Shown piece by piece: positions 7,451 through 15,105 of a stretch of DNA of 64,000 nt. The DNA comes from Deltaproteobacteria bacterium. GTDB lineage: Bacteria; Desulfobacterota; Binatia; DP-6. Both the position numbers and the translations under genes were made by a program. The DNA is taken from positions 1 to 64,000 of the forward strand of contig VBKJ01000139.1 in NCBI GenBank assembly GCA_005879795.1. The letters are read 5' to 3'. How positions within the stretch are numbered: the stretch's first letter is position 1; every line of letters starts with the position of its first letter. The notes beneath the pieces were generated by a model. That model ran no database searches. It saw only the letters and a list, made by a program, of their open reading frames with translations, and was not told where the DNA came from.

Positions 7451-8577
7451 CTGCGCTCGCCGACGCGCTCGAGAGCCGGCGCGTCATCCTCTGCGTGGGG
7501 AGCGGCGGGGTCGGCAAGACGACGACGGCCGCCGCGCTCGCGGTCGAGGCGGCGCGCCGGGGGCGGCGGACGGCCGTGCTGACCGTCGACCCGTCGCACC
7601 GCTTGAAGGACGCGCTCGGCCTCTCGTCGCTCGCCGGCCGCCCGAGCCGCGTCTCGCTCGCCCGGATCGGCGCGCGCGGCGCCCACCTGGACGCACTCCT
7701 CCTCGACGTGAAGCGCACCTTCGACGAGCTGGTGCACGCGCTCGCCGCCACCCCCGAGCAGGCGCGCGCCGTGCTCGAGAACCGGCTCTACCAGAACCTC
7801 TCGGGCACGCTCGCCGGCACGGCCGAGTACATGGCGGTCGAGCAGGTGTACCGGCTGGCGGCCGAGGGCGGCTACGACCTCCTCGTGGTCGACACGCCGC
7901 CCGCGCGCCACGCGGTCGATTTCCTGGACGCGCCGCGCCGGCTCGCGAACCTCCTCGACTCGCGCGCCTTCGCCATCCTGAAGGATCCGACCAGCATCCT
8001 CCCCGGCGCCGGCTCGCGCCTGGCGCACCTGATCCTCGCCGCGGTGCTGCGCGGCCTCGAGCGCTTCACCGGCATCGGCCTGGTACGCGAGGTGGGCGAG
8101 TTCGTGGGCGTGATCGAGGCGCTCACGGGCGCGCTGCGCGAGCGCGTGCGCGCGGTGGGGGCTCTCCTCACGAGCGACGGGACGATGCCGCTCCTCGTGA
8201 CCGCGCCCGAGCCGCGCCTGGTCGCCGAGACCGAGGCGCTGGTGCGCGGGCTCGGTGCGATCGGGCTCTCGATCCACGGCATCGTCGTGAATCGCGCGCT
8301 CGCGCGCGGGACGTTCGGCCGCCGGGCGCCCGACCCGGGCCTGCCCGATGGCGTCTCCGGAATGCTCGGGGCGCGCCTCGCCGAGAGCTACGCCGAGCTG
8401 CGCGCGCTCGGCGCGCGGCAGGAGGCGACGCTCGCCCCGCTGGTCGACACGGCGCGCGCGCCGCTGCTCGCCGAGGTGCCGCTCCTCGCCGCCGATCCGG
8501 GCTCGCTCGCGGGCCTGGCGGCGATCGCCCGCCACCTCTTCCCGGACCCGGGCCGCGCGGCCGCCGTCGGTGTGTGA
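7447..8577 (+). CDS. ArsA/Get3-like ATPase family protein, second of a pair
   Basis: Partner of the gene before it, with which it overlaps by ATGA. The 376-residue protein opens with VILCVGSGGVGKTTTAAALAV, a P-loop with Ser in place of the first signature Lys (GSGGVGKTT), then LTVDPSHRLKDALGL (switch I, matching the DPAHSL motif of Get3), a methionine- and leucine-rich helical region that could cradle a hydrophobic client, and LLVVDTPPARHAVDFLDAP (switch II). One partner having GKGGVGKTT and the other GSGGVGKTT suggests a heterodimer with unequal sites. Whether it targets membrane proteins, senses anions or serves lipid metabolism cannot be told from sequence. It runs convergent to the small gene 8584-8940. 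Confidence 0.82.
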   Translation: MTALADALESRRVILCVGSGGVGKTTTAAALAVEAARRGRRTAVLTVDPSHRLKDALGLSSLAGRPSRVSLARIGARGAHLDALLLDVKRTFDELVHALAATPEQARAVLENRLYQNLSGTLAGTAEYMAVEQVYRLAAEGGYDLLVVDTPPARHAVDFLDAPRRLANLLDSRAFAILKDPTSILPGAGSRLAHLILAAVLRGLERFTGIGLVREVGEFVGVIEALTGALRERVRAVGALLTSDGTMPLLVTAPEPRLVAETEALVRGLGAIGLSIHGIVVNRALARGTFGRRAPDPGLPDGVSGMLGARLAESYAELRALGARQEATLAPLVDTARAPLLAEVPLLAADPGSLAGLAAIARHLFPDPGRAAAVGV

Positions 8578-8583
8578 GCCCCG

Positions 8584-8940
8584 CTACTCGCCCGCGCGGT
8601 CGCGGGCAGCGCCGGACCCCTTGCGACTCGTGCGGCGCCGCGCCGGGCGGGGCGTAAGGAGGCGGTCCATCTTGAGATTCAGGTTGACGAGGCTCCCCTG
8701 GATGGCCTCGAGCTTGCTGACCAGGCGGTTCAGGTCGGCGCGCGAGGGGAGGTTCAGGAGGCCGAGCACCGTCTGCATGTTCCGGTCGACGCGGCCCTTG
8801 GCCTCGAACGCCCGCTGCAGCGCATGCGAGAAGGTCTCCGCCACGCGCGGATTCGAGAGCAGGTCCTCGGCGAGCCGGCCAAGCCCCTCCTCGCCGAGAG
8901 CGTACAGGCGCTTCAGGATGTGCGTGTCGTTGGTCTCCAC
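8584..8940 (-). CDS. Small helical protein of unknown function, phasin-like
   Basis: Not recognised with certainty. The 118-residue product is nearly all helix: THILKRLYALGEEGLGRL, then ETFSHALQRAFEAKGRVDRN, a loop LLNLPSRADLNRLVSKLEA and an amphipathic coiled coil, ending in a basic Arg/Lys/Ser tail. The arrangement of an N-terminal helix, 'LPSRAD' hinge and coiled coil recalls polyhydroxyalkanoate granule-associated (phasin) proteins, which have a similar D-L-x-x-L-x-x-R/K-L-E region; this is a family hint only. The start is GTG. There is no Shine-Dalgarno, but a TATAGT box ends 11 bp upstream, so translation would begin almost at the mRNA 5' end. Confidence 0.6.
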   Translation of the reverse strand: METNDTHILKRLYALGEEGLGRLAEDLLSNPRVAETFSHALQRAFEAKGRVDRNMQTVLGLLNLPSRADLNRLVSKLEAIQGSLVNLNLKMDRLLTPRPARRRTSRKGSGAARDRAGE

Positions 8941-8951
8941 GCGGCTGCGGC

Positions 8952-8981
8952 ACTATAGAGAAGCGCCGCACGCACGGTCAA
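8952..8981 (-). promoter_or_regulatory. Promoter for 8584-8940, possibly bidirectional
   Basis: Minus strand TTGACC (8976-8981), 18 bp spacer, TATAGT (8952-8957). Predicted start of transcription is about 5 nt before the GTG at 8940. The CTATAG core is palindromic, and on the plus strand TATAGA (8954-8959) with TTGGTC 18 bp upstream could serve the gene at 8986. Confidence 0.55.
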
Positions 8982-8985
8982 TCGG

Positions 8986-9246
8986 ATGACGCTCCCGCTC
9001 GTCATCGCCTACCTCTCGGGGCTCGTCTTCGTGGCGCCCGATCTTCCCGTGCCCGCACTCCTCGGCACGGCGCTCGCCCTCCACGTCTGCGACGCGATCC
9101 TCTGCCGGCTCTTCGCGCACAACAACGGATACCCGAAGAACCTCTGGACGCTCGCCGGCTTCATCGCCGGCCTCTGGGCCGTCGCCGTCCTGATCCTCCT
9201 CCCCCGCCGCGGCGCGCCCCCCGCGCCGCCCCGGGCGCTCCGCTGA
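8986..9246 (+). CDS. Small membrane protein of unknown function
   Basis: An 86-residue protein with two hydrophobic segments, roughly residues 2-42 (LVIAYLSGLVFVA, then LLGTALALHVCDAILCRLF) and 55-73 (LWTLAGFIAGLWAVAVLILL), joined by a polar loop FAHNNGYPKNL. The C-terminus is a Pro/Arg tail. The tail overlaps the C-terminus of acpS, encoded on the other strand, by 86 bp. No family is recognised; the membrane-domain pattern and the start right after a divergent promoter are the reasons to call it a gene. Confidence 0.55.
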   Translation: MTLPLVIAYLSGLVFVAPDLPVPALLGTALALHVCDAILCRLFAHNNGYPKNLWTLAGFIAGLWAVAVLILLPRRGAPPAPPRALR

Positions 9247-9631
9247 CTCCATCCTCGACCACCACCGAGGCGAGCGCGCTCTCGGCCGTGTGCGTGAGGG
9301 CGAGGAGCCAGCGCACCATACCACGCCCGCGGGCGAGCGCCGCGGCGCGGCCGTGGAGGACGAGGCGAGGCGGCGCACCACGCGCGCGCACCACCTCGAA
9401 GTCGCGCCAGCCCACGCCCCCCGCCCAGCCGGTCCCGAGGGCCTTCATGGCCGCCTCCTTGGCAGCGAAGCGGACCGCGTAGCTCGCGAAGCGGCCGCGG
9501 CGGCGGGCCTCGCAGTACGCCTGCTCCGCGGGGGTGAAGACGCGCGCCTGGAAGCGGGCGCCGGCCCGCCCGGCGAGCGCGCGGCGGATGCGCGCGACGT
9601 CGCATACGTCGACCCCCAGGCCGACGATCAT
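9161..9631 (-). CDS. acpS: Holo-[acyl-carrier-protein] synthase
   Basis: Transfers 4'-phosphopantetheine from CoA to Ser of acyl carrier protein, making it active for fatty acid synthesis. The N-terminus MIVGLGVDVCDVARI carries the Mg-binding Asp of the GxDxxxxxRI motif, and FAAKEAAMKALGTGW is the second signature (W/F-x-x-K-E-A-x-x-K-A-x-G). The histidine-containing LALTHTAESALASVVVE forms the end of the fold. The normal protein would stop about there; here about 27 extra Gly/Ala/Arg residues follow (156 residues in total), and this tail overlaps the convergent gene 8986-9246. It lies 7 bp after the radical SAM gene, so the two are probably cotranscribed. Confidence 0.92.
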   Translation of the reverse strand: MIVGLGVDVCDVARIRRALAGRAGARFQARVFTPAEQAYCEARRRGRFASYAVRFAAKEAAMKALGTGWAGGVGWRDFEVVRARGAPPRLVLHGRAAALARGRGMVRWLLALTHTAESALASVVVEDGVSGAPGAARGARRGGGGGSGRRRPRGRR

Positions 9632-9638
9632 CGCGGCC

Positions 9639-11276
9639 TCAGCACGCGCCGCAGGTGTGGCAGGTGGCGGTGTCGCAGGGCGGCGTCTGGATCTCGCCGA
9701 ACGCCTTCCGGCGTTCCGCGAGAAGATAGCGCTTGTCGACGGAGTGCTCGACGAAATCCCAGGGTAGCAAAGCGTCGAGGGGGTAGGAGCGGTGGACGAA
9801 GCGGTCGGGGTCGACGCCCTCTGCCCCACCCCGGAGGGATTTGAGCGTTGGCCACCAGGCGTCGGGGCGCTCGTGCAGGCGCGCGAGGATCGCCGCCGTG
9901 CGCCGGTCGCCGCGCGAGAGGAGCGTCTGCAGGTACGCCTCGCGTGGGCTCTCGGTCTCGGTCTCGACGGCGGGAATGGCGCCGAGCGCCCGGCGGAGGT
10001 GGGCGAGCTTGCGCCGCAGCGACGGGATGGCCTCCATCGGCTCCCACTGAAACGGCGTCCACGGTTTCGGTACGAAGGGGTTGATCGAGACCAGGATGCG
10101 GCCGAGCCGCGGCTGCCCGCTGCCGGCGAGCCGCGCGCGGACCTTGCGGGTGAGATCCACGATCGCCTCCACGTCCTCGTCCGTCTCGGTCGGGAGCCCG
10201 ACCATTACGTAGAGCTTGAGCGCGTCGACCCCGCCGCCCACGAGCCACTCGGCGGCGCGCAGGATCTCGGCCTCGCTCAGGTTCTTGTTGATGACCCGCC
10301 GCATGCGCTCCGAGCCGGCTTCCGGCGCCACCGTGACGGATCGGTTGCCCCCCGCACCCAGCGCCCGCGCCAGTCCGGGCGTGATCAGGTCGGCCTTGAG
10401 CGACGAGGGCGAGGCACGACCGCCGCGCGCGGCCACCTCCTCGCACAGCGCCGCCACGCCGGGCAGGCTCGCCATCTCGGCGCCGACGAGCCCGATCGTG
10501 TCGCGCTCGGCGAGGCCGCGCGCGATCGAGGCGCGCAGCACGTCGGGGCTCCGGTAGCGCACCGGGCGGTACATGAAGCCGGCGGCGCAGAAGCGACAGC
10601 CCCACTCGCAGCCGCGGCTCGCCTCGACCAGGTACATGTTGCCGAACACCGACTCGCGCGTGAGCACCTCGGAGTTGGTGTCGAACCCGTCCAGATCCGC
10701 GACGAAGCGGCGCTCGACGCGCCCGCTGCCCGGGCCGTGGTGGTGAAAGGCAACCAGGTCACGCGCGCCGTCGTACTCGGGCGTGTAGCGGTCGGGCCGG
10801 TAGGCGCCACGCACCTCCTCGCTGCGCTCCAGGATGCCGTCGCGGCCGAGGGGCCCCGTCGTCGCGCGGGCGAGGAACTCGCCCAGCATCTCCTCCGCCT
10901 CGCCGATCAGGAAGAGGTCGACGAACTCGGCGATCGGCTCGGGGTTGAGAAAGGTGGCCGGGCCGCCGGCGAGCACGAGCGGCGCGTCCACGCCGCGCTC
11001 CCGGCGCCAGAGCGGGATGCCGGCCAGCGCCAGGCAGTCGAGCACGTGCACGTAGTCCGCCTCGAACGAAAGGGAGAACGCGACCACGTCGAAGTCGCCG
11101 AGCGGGCGGTCCTGCTCGAGGGAACGCAGCGTGCGCGGCCACTCCGCGCGGGGGCCGTCGGGGAGGAAGGCGCGGTCGGCGGTGACGCGCGGGTCCTCGG
11201 CCAGGAGGCGGAGCACCGCCTGGAAGCCCAGGTTCGCCATCCCGACGGCGTACGTGTTCGGGTAGACGAGGCACAC
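9639..11276 (-). CDS. B12-binding-domain radical SAM protein (TIGR03960-like)
   Basis: A radical SAM enzyme with an N-terminal cobalamin-binding-type domain. The 545-residue protein begins CLVYPNTYAVGMANLGFQAV, continues with a Rossmann-like region (DVVAFSLSFEADYVHVL, LVLAGGPATFLNPEP, FLIGEAEEML) and has the cluster-binding CEWGCRFCAAGF at about residue 225, then a TIM-barrel part with VAPEAGSERMRRVINK. The C-terminus ends in a Cys motif (C-x4-C-x2-C), which may bind a further metal. Related proteins occur fused to or next to a DUF2344 partner; none is seen here. The only in-frame start is GTG at 11276 because the upstream frame offers none before a stop. Substrate is unknown. Confidence 0.85.
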   Translation of the reverse strand: MCLVYPNTYAVGMANLGFQAVLRLLAEDPRVTADRAFLPDGPRAEWPRTLRSLEQDRPLGDFDVVAFSLSFEADYVHVLDCLALAGIPLWRRERGVDAPLVLAGGPATFLNPEPIAEFVDLFLIGEAEEMLGEFLARATTGPLGRDGILERSEEVRGAYRPDRYTPEYDGARDLVAFHHHGPGSGRVERRFVADLDGFDTNSEVLTRESVFGNMYLVEASRGCEWGCRFCAAGFMYRPVRYRSPDVLRASIARGLAERDTIGLVGAEMASLPGVAALCEEVAARGGRASPSSLKADLITPGLARALGAGGNRSVTVAPEAGSERMRRVINKNLSEAEILRAAEWLVGGGVDALKLYVMVGLPTETDEDVEAIVDLTRKVRARLAGSGQPRLGRILVSINPFVPKPWTPFQWEPMEAIPSLRRKLAHLRRALGAIPAVETETESPREAYLQTLLSRGDRRTAAILARLHERPDAWWPTLKSLRGGAEGVDPDRFVHRSYPLDALLPWDFVEHSVDKRYLLAERRKAFGEIQTPPCDTATCHTCGAC

Positions 11277-11555
11277 GGAGAGCGGGCCATTGGGGCCGGC
11301 GCGGAAGAGACGCCGCTCGGCGGCGCGACGATCGGCTGGATGAGGCGTTCCCGTGGCCGCATCTCATACTCCGCACCTCCACCGGTCTCAACCCGCCGGG
11401 CGGTCGTGGGGTCCGCGCCGAGAACGCGCCCTTGCGGCGTGGCCCGATACGTGCTCCTATAGCTTTCAGCGCGGCCTGGGCGCCGAGTCCCGGGGACGGT
11501 CCCCGTTCCCGACTCGAGCGCGAGACGCGCGACCCGTGCCGGGAGGGAGAGGGCG

Positions 11556-12650
11556 ATGCGAGCAACGACATGCATCGGCGGGACTGCGCTCGCGGCGGTC
11601 CTGGTGCTGACGGGTTCCTGGGCGGCCCTGGCGAGCCCAAGCGATACCTGGATCACGACCAGGGCCAAGATGGCCCTGCTCGCGACCGAGGGCCTCCACG
11701 GGGGGACCATCAACGTCGACACGGTGAACGGCCGCATCACCCTGCACGGCAGGGTGCGCAGCGCGGACGAGAAGGCCAGGGCGGAGGACGCCGTCAGGAC
11801 GGTCGACGGCGTGAAGGACGTCCGCAACATCCTCCAGGTGGTCGGCGGCTACCGCGAGAGGCTGGTGAGGCGAGCCGACGCCGAGATCCGAGACGAGGTC
11901 GAGAAGGCGCTCGGGACCGACAGGGCGCTCGCCGGCAGCCGCATCGCCGTGCGGTCGGTGAACGACGGCGTGGTTCTCCTCGCCGGCAGGGCGACCACCA
12001 TGAGCGAGCACCTGCGCGCCATGGGCGACGCCGCCCGGGTCACGGGTGTGCGCCGGGTCGCCAGCGAGATCGGGAGCCCGAACGAGCTGACCGACGAGGA
12101 GATCGGGCGAGCCAGCGTGCCGCTCGCCCGGGAGGACCGCGGCATGACCGATGCGGCGCGAGACCTGTTGATCACGTCGGCCGCGAAGCTACGCCTGCTG
12201 GCCGACCGCCGCACGCCAGCGCTCGACATCAACGTCGACACGGTCGACGGCGACCTGACCCTCTTCGGCATGGTGCCGTCGAACGACGCGAAGGCGGCGG
12301 CCGAGGAGGATGCGCGACGGGTGAGCGGCGTGAAGCGTGTCATCAACATGCTCCAAGTGGTGCATACCGCGAAGCAGGAAGCGGTGAAGGCAAGTGATCA
12401 GGCCCTCGAGCGCGACATCAAGGCCGCGCTCGCGACTCGCCCGGACCTGAGCGACTCCCGCATCGCCGTCGAGGTGAAGAACGGGGTGGCGCGCCTGAGC
12501 GGGACCGTGCCGAGCCAGGAGGAGCGCCTCGCGGCCGCGTTCACCGCCCGTTCGGCGGTGGGTGTCAAGTGGGTGCGGGACGATCTGCGGGTGAGCACCC
12601 GCTCGGACTCTCGCCCGCTCGCCCCCGTGCCGGATGGTGAAGCACGGTGA
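11556..12650 (+). CDS. Periplasmic protein with four BON domains
   Basis: BON domains are small folds thought to bind phospholipid headgroups or link periplasmic complexes to membranes, as in OsmY and DolP. The 364-residue product has a signal peptide (LAAVLVLTGSWAALASP) and four tandem BON units of about 65 residues: near 35-95 (INVDTVNGRITLHGRV), 103-165 (IAVRSVNDGVVLLAG), 205-275 (INVDTVDGDLTLFGMV) and 285-350 (IAVEVKNGVARLSGTV). Each unit ends with a G-V-K/R-x-V strand. Units 1 and 3, and 2 and 4, resemble each other, so it arose by doubling of a two-domain protein. ATG 11556 has GGGAGGGAGAGGG before it. The lipoprotein gene follows 34 bp later. Confidence 0.88.
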   Translation: MRATTCIGGTALAAVLVLTGSWAALASPSDTWITTRAKMALLATEGLHGGTINVDTVNGRITLHGRVRSADEKARAEDAVRTVDGVKDVRNILQVVGGYRERLVRRADAEIRDEVEKALGTDRALAGSRIAVRSVNDGVVLLAGRATTMSEHLRAMGDAARVTGVRRVASEIGSPNELTDEEIGRASVPLAREDRGMTDAARDLLITSAAKLRLLADRRTPALDINVDTVDGDLTLFGMVPSNDAKAAAEEDARRVSGVKRVINMLQVVHTAKQEAVKASDQALERDIKAALATRPDLSDSRIAVEVKNGVARLSGTVPSQEERLAAAFTARSAVGVKWVRDDLRVSTRSDSRPLAPVPDGEAR

Positions 12651-12684
12651 ATGGTGTCCGGGTGGCAAGCCAAGGAGGTTGCTG

Positions 12685-13185
12685 ATGCGAGGTGCATACA
12701 GGGTTCTCTCGTGGTTCCGACCGCGGATGACCACGGCGGCGGTCCTCCTGCTGACTGGTTGCACCGCCCTCACCACCGATGTCCTGGTCGACGAGACCGG
12801 CCGGCCACGGCCAGCGGTGGCCACCCACTGCGCGGGCAGCGAGTGGACCGACAACTCCATGATCGCCGTGGTGCCGCTTCCCATCATCGGCTACGCGTCG
12901 CCGACCCAGCAGATCAACGAGATCAAGACGGACGACGTCCTCAGCCGCTGCGGCCCACCGGACCGCTTGACCAACCGCCGGGTCGAGGTGGATCGCGTGA
13001 TGTGCATCCCGACCGCGATCACGCGCCTGCTCACGCTCGGCATCTGGCACTGGTGCCCCGCCAACGTGTCCTACGAGGCGGACGTGAGCGGTCCCGCTGC
13101 GCCGGCACGTGCGGGCGGTGCGCCGGCCCCCCAGACGCGCTCCGAAGGCCAGGCCCCGGACGAGCTGAGCTCCAGACCGCGGTGA
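12685..13185 (+). CDS. Lipoprotein of unknown function
   Basis: A 166-residue protein with a lipoprotein signal: MRGAYRVLSWFRPRM, then TTAAVLLLTGC with the lipidated Cys at position 26. The mature part has three further cysteines (GSEW and DRVMCIP regions, HWCPANVSYEADV) and a Pro/Ala tail; it contains VPLPIIGYASPTQQINEIKTDD and looks like a small globular outer membrane lipoprotein. The family is not recognised. ATG 12685 is chosen for the strong AAGGAGG at 12672-12678 and because the lipobox then lies at the usual distance. It probably shares a transcript with the BON-domain gene, which suggests an envelope role. Confidence 0.75.
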   Translation: MRGAYRVLSWFRPRMTTAAVLLLTGCTALTTDVLVDETGRPRPAVATHCAGSEWTDNSMIAVVPLPIIGYASPTQQINEIKTDDVLSRCGPPDRLTNRRVEVDRVMCIPTAITRLLTLGIWHWCPANVSYEADVSGPAAPARAGGAPAPQTRSEGQAPDELSSRPR

Positions 13186-13239
13186 CGTGCCTCCTCGGTC
13201 GGGGGTGATCCGACCCGGACCGAGACCACGCCGCTTCCG

Positions 13240-13761
13240 TCAGATCGGCAGCTGGGTCCGGTAGACGAGCACGTCGACCCCGAAGAGCTCGAAGGTCCCG
13301 TCGAGCTTCGCGCCGAGCTTCTCGGCGACGCGGATCGAGCGGACGTTCCGCTCCTGAATGAAGTGCACGACGTGGTCGGCCCCGAGCGTCCGGTGCACCC
13401 AGTCGGCGGCGGCACGCGCCGCCTCGGGCGCGTAACCGCGCCCCCAGCGCGAGCGCTCGATGGCCCAGCCGATCTCGAGGTCCGGCCACCCTTCTGGCTT
13501 CCACGGGCCGACGCGGCCGACGAACTCGCCGGTCGCCTTCTCCTCGACGGCCCAGAGCGTGTAGCCGCGCAGGTACCAGTGGCCGATGAAGAGGCAGATC
13601 GTCCGCCAGGTCTCGGCCGCGGCCGTCGGCCTGCCGTCACGGCCCAGATAGCGCATCGACTCCTCGTCGGCCGAGAAGCGCGCGTACGGCTCGAAGTCCT
13701 CGGGCTTCCACGGTCTGAGGAGCAAGCGCTCGGTCTGGAGCGTGGGCCAGTCGAGGTTCAT
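13240..13761 (-). CDS. GNAT family N-acetyltransferase, RimJ/RimL-like
   Basis: Predicted to move an acetyl group from acetyl-CoA to an amine. The 173-residue protein starts with LQTERLLLRPWKPEDFEPYARF, the standard opening of the RimJ/RimL acetyltransferase_3 group, and continues with GHWYLRGYTLWAVEEK, EIGWAIERSRWGRGYAPEAA (acetyl-CoA loop, here R-W-G-R-G-Y-A) and ERNVRSIRVAEKLGAKLDG, the helix that closes the fold. The ATG at 13761 matches homologues; a longer ORF start adds an Arg/Ala stretch of no likeness. The substrate could be a ribosomal protein N-terminus, an antibiotic or a metabolite. It lies between the lipoprotein and ftsZ with no clear partner. Confidence 0.88.
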   Translation of the reverse strand: MNLDWPTLQTERLLLRPWKPEDFEPYARFSADEESMRYLGRDGRPTAAAETWRTICLFIGHWYLRGYTLWAVEEKATGEFVGRVGPWKPEGWPDLEIGWAIERSRWGRGYAPEAARAAADWVHRTLGADHVVHFIQERNVRSIRVAEKLGAKLDGTFELFGVDVLVYRTQLPI

Positions 13762-13876
13762 CCGCCGCCGAGCCTCGGCCCGCCCTGCTGGTACGGCACG
13801 CCCCGAAGCTACCACGGGCGAGTGCCGAGCGACCAACCTGTTACGCGACCGTGCCCGCCGCTCGCAAACGCTCGGC

Positions 13877-15073
13877 TCACTCCGCCCCGCGGCGGAGGAA
13901 CGTCGGGAGGTCGAAGTCCTGGGCGGGCTCCTCGCTTCCCGCCTTCGGCGCCGCGCGCTGCGCCCCGCGTGCCGCCGCCACCGGCGGCTCGTGGCGCCGG
14001 CGCTGCCACGTCGGCACGTCGAGCTCGTCCTCGGCGAGGAGGCCGACCTTCTTCGCTGCGCCGGCCCCGGTCGGGCGCGCGTCGCGCGCGCCCGACCGGG
14101 GCTTCTCGCCCGCCTCCGCGCGCGCGCCGAAGCCCGTCGCGATCACCGTGATGCGCACCTCGTCGCCCATCGACTCGTCGATCACCGCGCCGAAGATGAT
14201 GTTGGCGTCGTCTTCCGCCTCCTCCTGGATGAGGGTCGCCGCCTCGTTCACCTCGTGGAGGCTCAGGTCCGGGGGGCCCGTGATGTTGATGAGGACGCCG
14301 AGCGCGCCCTGGATCGAGAGGTCCTCGAGGAGCGGGCTCGAGATCGCCTTCTGCGCGGCCTCGACGGCGCGGTTCTCGCCCTGCGCCACGGCCGCTCCCA
14401 TCATCGCCATGCCCATCTCGGACATGATGGTGCGCACGTCGGCAAAATCGAGGTTGATGAGGCCGTGCACGGTGATCAGGTCCGAGATGCCGCGCACCGC
14501 CTGGAGGAGCACGTCGTCGGCCTTCTTGAAGCTCTCGAGCATGGAGGAGTTGCGGCCGGCGACGGAGAGGAGGCGCTGGTTCGGGATGGCGATCAGGGTG
14601 TCGACGCTGGCCTTCAGCTCCTTCATCCCCTCCTCGGCCTGCTTCAACCGCCGCTTGCCCTCGAAGCTGAACGGCTTGGTCACCACCCCCACGGTGAGCG
14701 AGCCGAGCTCCTTCGAGACCTTGGCGATGACGGGCGCGGCCCCGGTCCCGGTGCCGCCGCCCATGCCGCAGGTGATGAAGATCATGTCGGCCTCGGCGAG
14801 GTACTCCTTGAGGCGCTCGACGTCCTCCTGGGCGGCGCGCCTGCCGATCTCGGGGTTGCCGCCCGCCCCTAGACCGCGGGTCAGCTGCTCGCCGAGCTGC
14901 ATCTTGATCGGCGAGAGGTTGGCCTTGAGGGCCTGCGAGTCGGTGTTGGCGGCGATGAAGTCGACGCCGGGCAGGCCGGCGGCGATCATGGTGTTCACCG
15001 CGTTGCCGCCCCCGCCCCCGACACCCACCACCTTGATCCGGGCCGCGCCGCTGGCATCCGCGAACTCGATCAT
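13877..15073 (-). CDS. ftsZ: Cell division protein FtsZ
   Basis: Tubulin-like GTPase that polymerises into the cytokinetic ring. The 398-residue protein has [18 protein letters not shown] at the N-terminus, the tubulin signature [13 protein letters not shown] near residue 105, [14 protein letters not shown] (T5 region) and [11 protein letters not shown]. After about residue 315 comes a variable Ala/Arg/Glu linker, ending in the short C-terminal peptide [11 protein letters not shown], which resembles the conserved tail that FtsA and ZipA bind. ATG 15073 gives the normal start MIEFADAS; the longer ORF is not family-like. It is the last gene of the dcw cluster. A perfect 17-bp inverted repeat lies in the linker coding region (14065-14101). 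Confidence 0.97.
   Translation of the reverse strand: MIEFADASGAARIKVVGVGGGGGNAVNTMIAAGLPGVDFIAANTDSQALKANLSPIKMQLGEQLTRGLGAGGNPEIGRRAAQEDVERLKEYLAEADMIFITCGMGGGTGTGAAPVIAKVSKELGSLTVGVVTKPFSFEGKRRLKQAEEGMKELKASVDTLIAIPNQRLLSVAGRNSSMLESFKKADDVLLQAVRGISDLITVHGLINLDFADVRTIMSEMGMAMMGAAVAQGENRAVEAAQKAISSPLLEDLSIQGALGVLINITGPPDLSLHEVNEAATLIQEEAEDDANIIFGAVIDESMGDEVRITVIATGFGARAEAGEKPRSGARDARPTGAGAAKKVGLLAEDELDVPTWQRRRHEPPVAAARGAQRAAPKAGSEEPAQDFDLPTFLRRGAE
14065..14101. repeat. Perfect 17-bp inverted repeat inside the ftsZ linker
   Basis: Arms 14065-14081 and 14085-14101 are exact reverse complements around a 3-nt loop (TCG). Core of the arm: CCCCGGTCGGGCGCGCG. It encodes the linker residues near [13 protein letters not shown]. 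The mRNA would fold into a very stable hairpin near the 3' end of ftsZ. Confidence 0.9.
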
Positions 15074-15105
15074 TGCCGCACCCTCCCCCGCTTCCGCCCC
15101 GCGTC

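Noticed and set aside
6515-8577. Arsenite pump function for the ArsA-like pair
   Set aside because: No arsenite-binding cysteines and no arsB, arsR or arsC in the neighbourhood.
11432-11463. TTGCGG...TATAGC before the BON-domain gene
   Set aside because: The spacer would be 20 bp, outside the usual range.
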